Both the position numbers and the translations under genes were made by a program. A stretch of 19,438 nucleotides of DNA from an uncultured Collinsella sp. Lineage in GTDB: Bacteria > Actinomycetota > Coriobacteriia > Coriobacteriales > Coriobacteriaceae. Positions 19,371-19,438 of this stretch are shown piece by piece (position 1 is the first letter of the stretch; every line of letters starts with the position of its first letter). The stretch covers positions 1-19,438 of the forward strand of contig CAUFXK010000034.1 in assembly GCA_959596495.1 (NCBI GenBank). Direction: 5' to 3'. Under the pieces are notes generated by a model. That model had not been told where the DNA came from. It saw only the letters and a list, made by a program, of their open reading frames with translations, and did not search any database.

Positions 19371-19438
19371 ATGCAGATTACCTCAGGCCTGCCTGAAGGC
19401 TTTAACGCCGGCGCGTACGACATGATTGTCGTCGGTGC
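19371..19438 (+). CDS. mnmG: N-terminus of an FAD-dependent oxidoreductase, probably MnmG (cut by window end)
   Basis: Only 22 full codons are visible: MQITSGLPEGFNAGAYDMIVVG and then the start of an Ala codon. AYDMIVVGA is the first beta strand of an FAD-binding Rossmann fold (GxGxxG would follow). AAGGAG (19360-19365) lies 5 nt before the ATG. The YD-I-VVGA start is typical of MnmG (GidA), which modifies U34 of tRNA, but thioredoxin-reductase-like flavoproteins begin similarly. The name is therefore tentative. Confidence 0.5.
   Translation, partial: MQITSGLPEGFNAGAYDMIVVG

Overview
The window looks like chromosome of a high-G+C, anaerobic actinobacterium of the class Coriobacteriia, most likely Collinsella or a close relative. 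This rests on codon usage, the fermentative pta/ackA genes, the ECF transporter and general gene style. It is a judgement from the sequence, not a database match. No rRNA, tRNA, CRISPR array, phage gene or transposase gene was seen.

Layout. 1-1755 (+): the 3' part of an ATP-grasp ligase followed by an aspartate/glutamate racemase, a pair that suggests D-amino-acid (possibly D-Asp) incorporation into peptidoglycan. A bidirectional terminator at 1815-1852 separates them from a minus-strand ECF transporter operon (trpP - ecfA - ecfT, 5157 down to 1881). Upstream of trpP is the best find of the window: a 22-codon leader peptide with three consecutive Trp codons, followed by a strong intrinsic terminator with a UUCG loop. 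This is a textbook-type tryptophan attenuator, and it identifies the ECF system as a tryptophan importer. 5565-7367 (-): an exported, membrane-anchored C69-type peptidase. 7676-8695 (-): a diacylglycerol-kinase-like lipid kinase, followed by a 30-residue one-helix membrane protein and a terminator.

8794-12957 (+): housekeeping genes, namely ribonuclease D, a membrane zinc metallopeptidase (YugP type), exonuclease VII large and small subunits, and a HIT-family hydrolase. 12999-15169 (+): a LysR-type regulator and an MFS exporter, less G+C-rich than their surroundings and ended by a 15-bp stem terminator. 15290-17810 (+): two tandem acetate kinase paralogues, each with its own leader. Both carry the same unusual substitutions in conserved active-site motifs. 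18159-19139 (-): phosphate acetyltransferase, convergent with the kinases. It would supply acetyl phosphate for ATP formation in fermentation. Between ackA2 and pta lies a 127-bp nested palindrome with perfect 28-bp arms. At 19371 (+) an FAD-dependent oxidoreductase (probably MnmG) begins and runs off the window. It shares an overlapping, symmetric divergent promoter region with pta.

Main points for follow-up: the tryptophan attenuator and its repeated pairing element, the altered acetate kinase pockets, the hairpin-rich intergenic elements (4393-4578 and 18017-18143), and the small membrane protein translated next to the lipid kinase.
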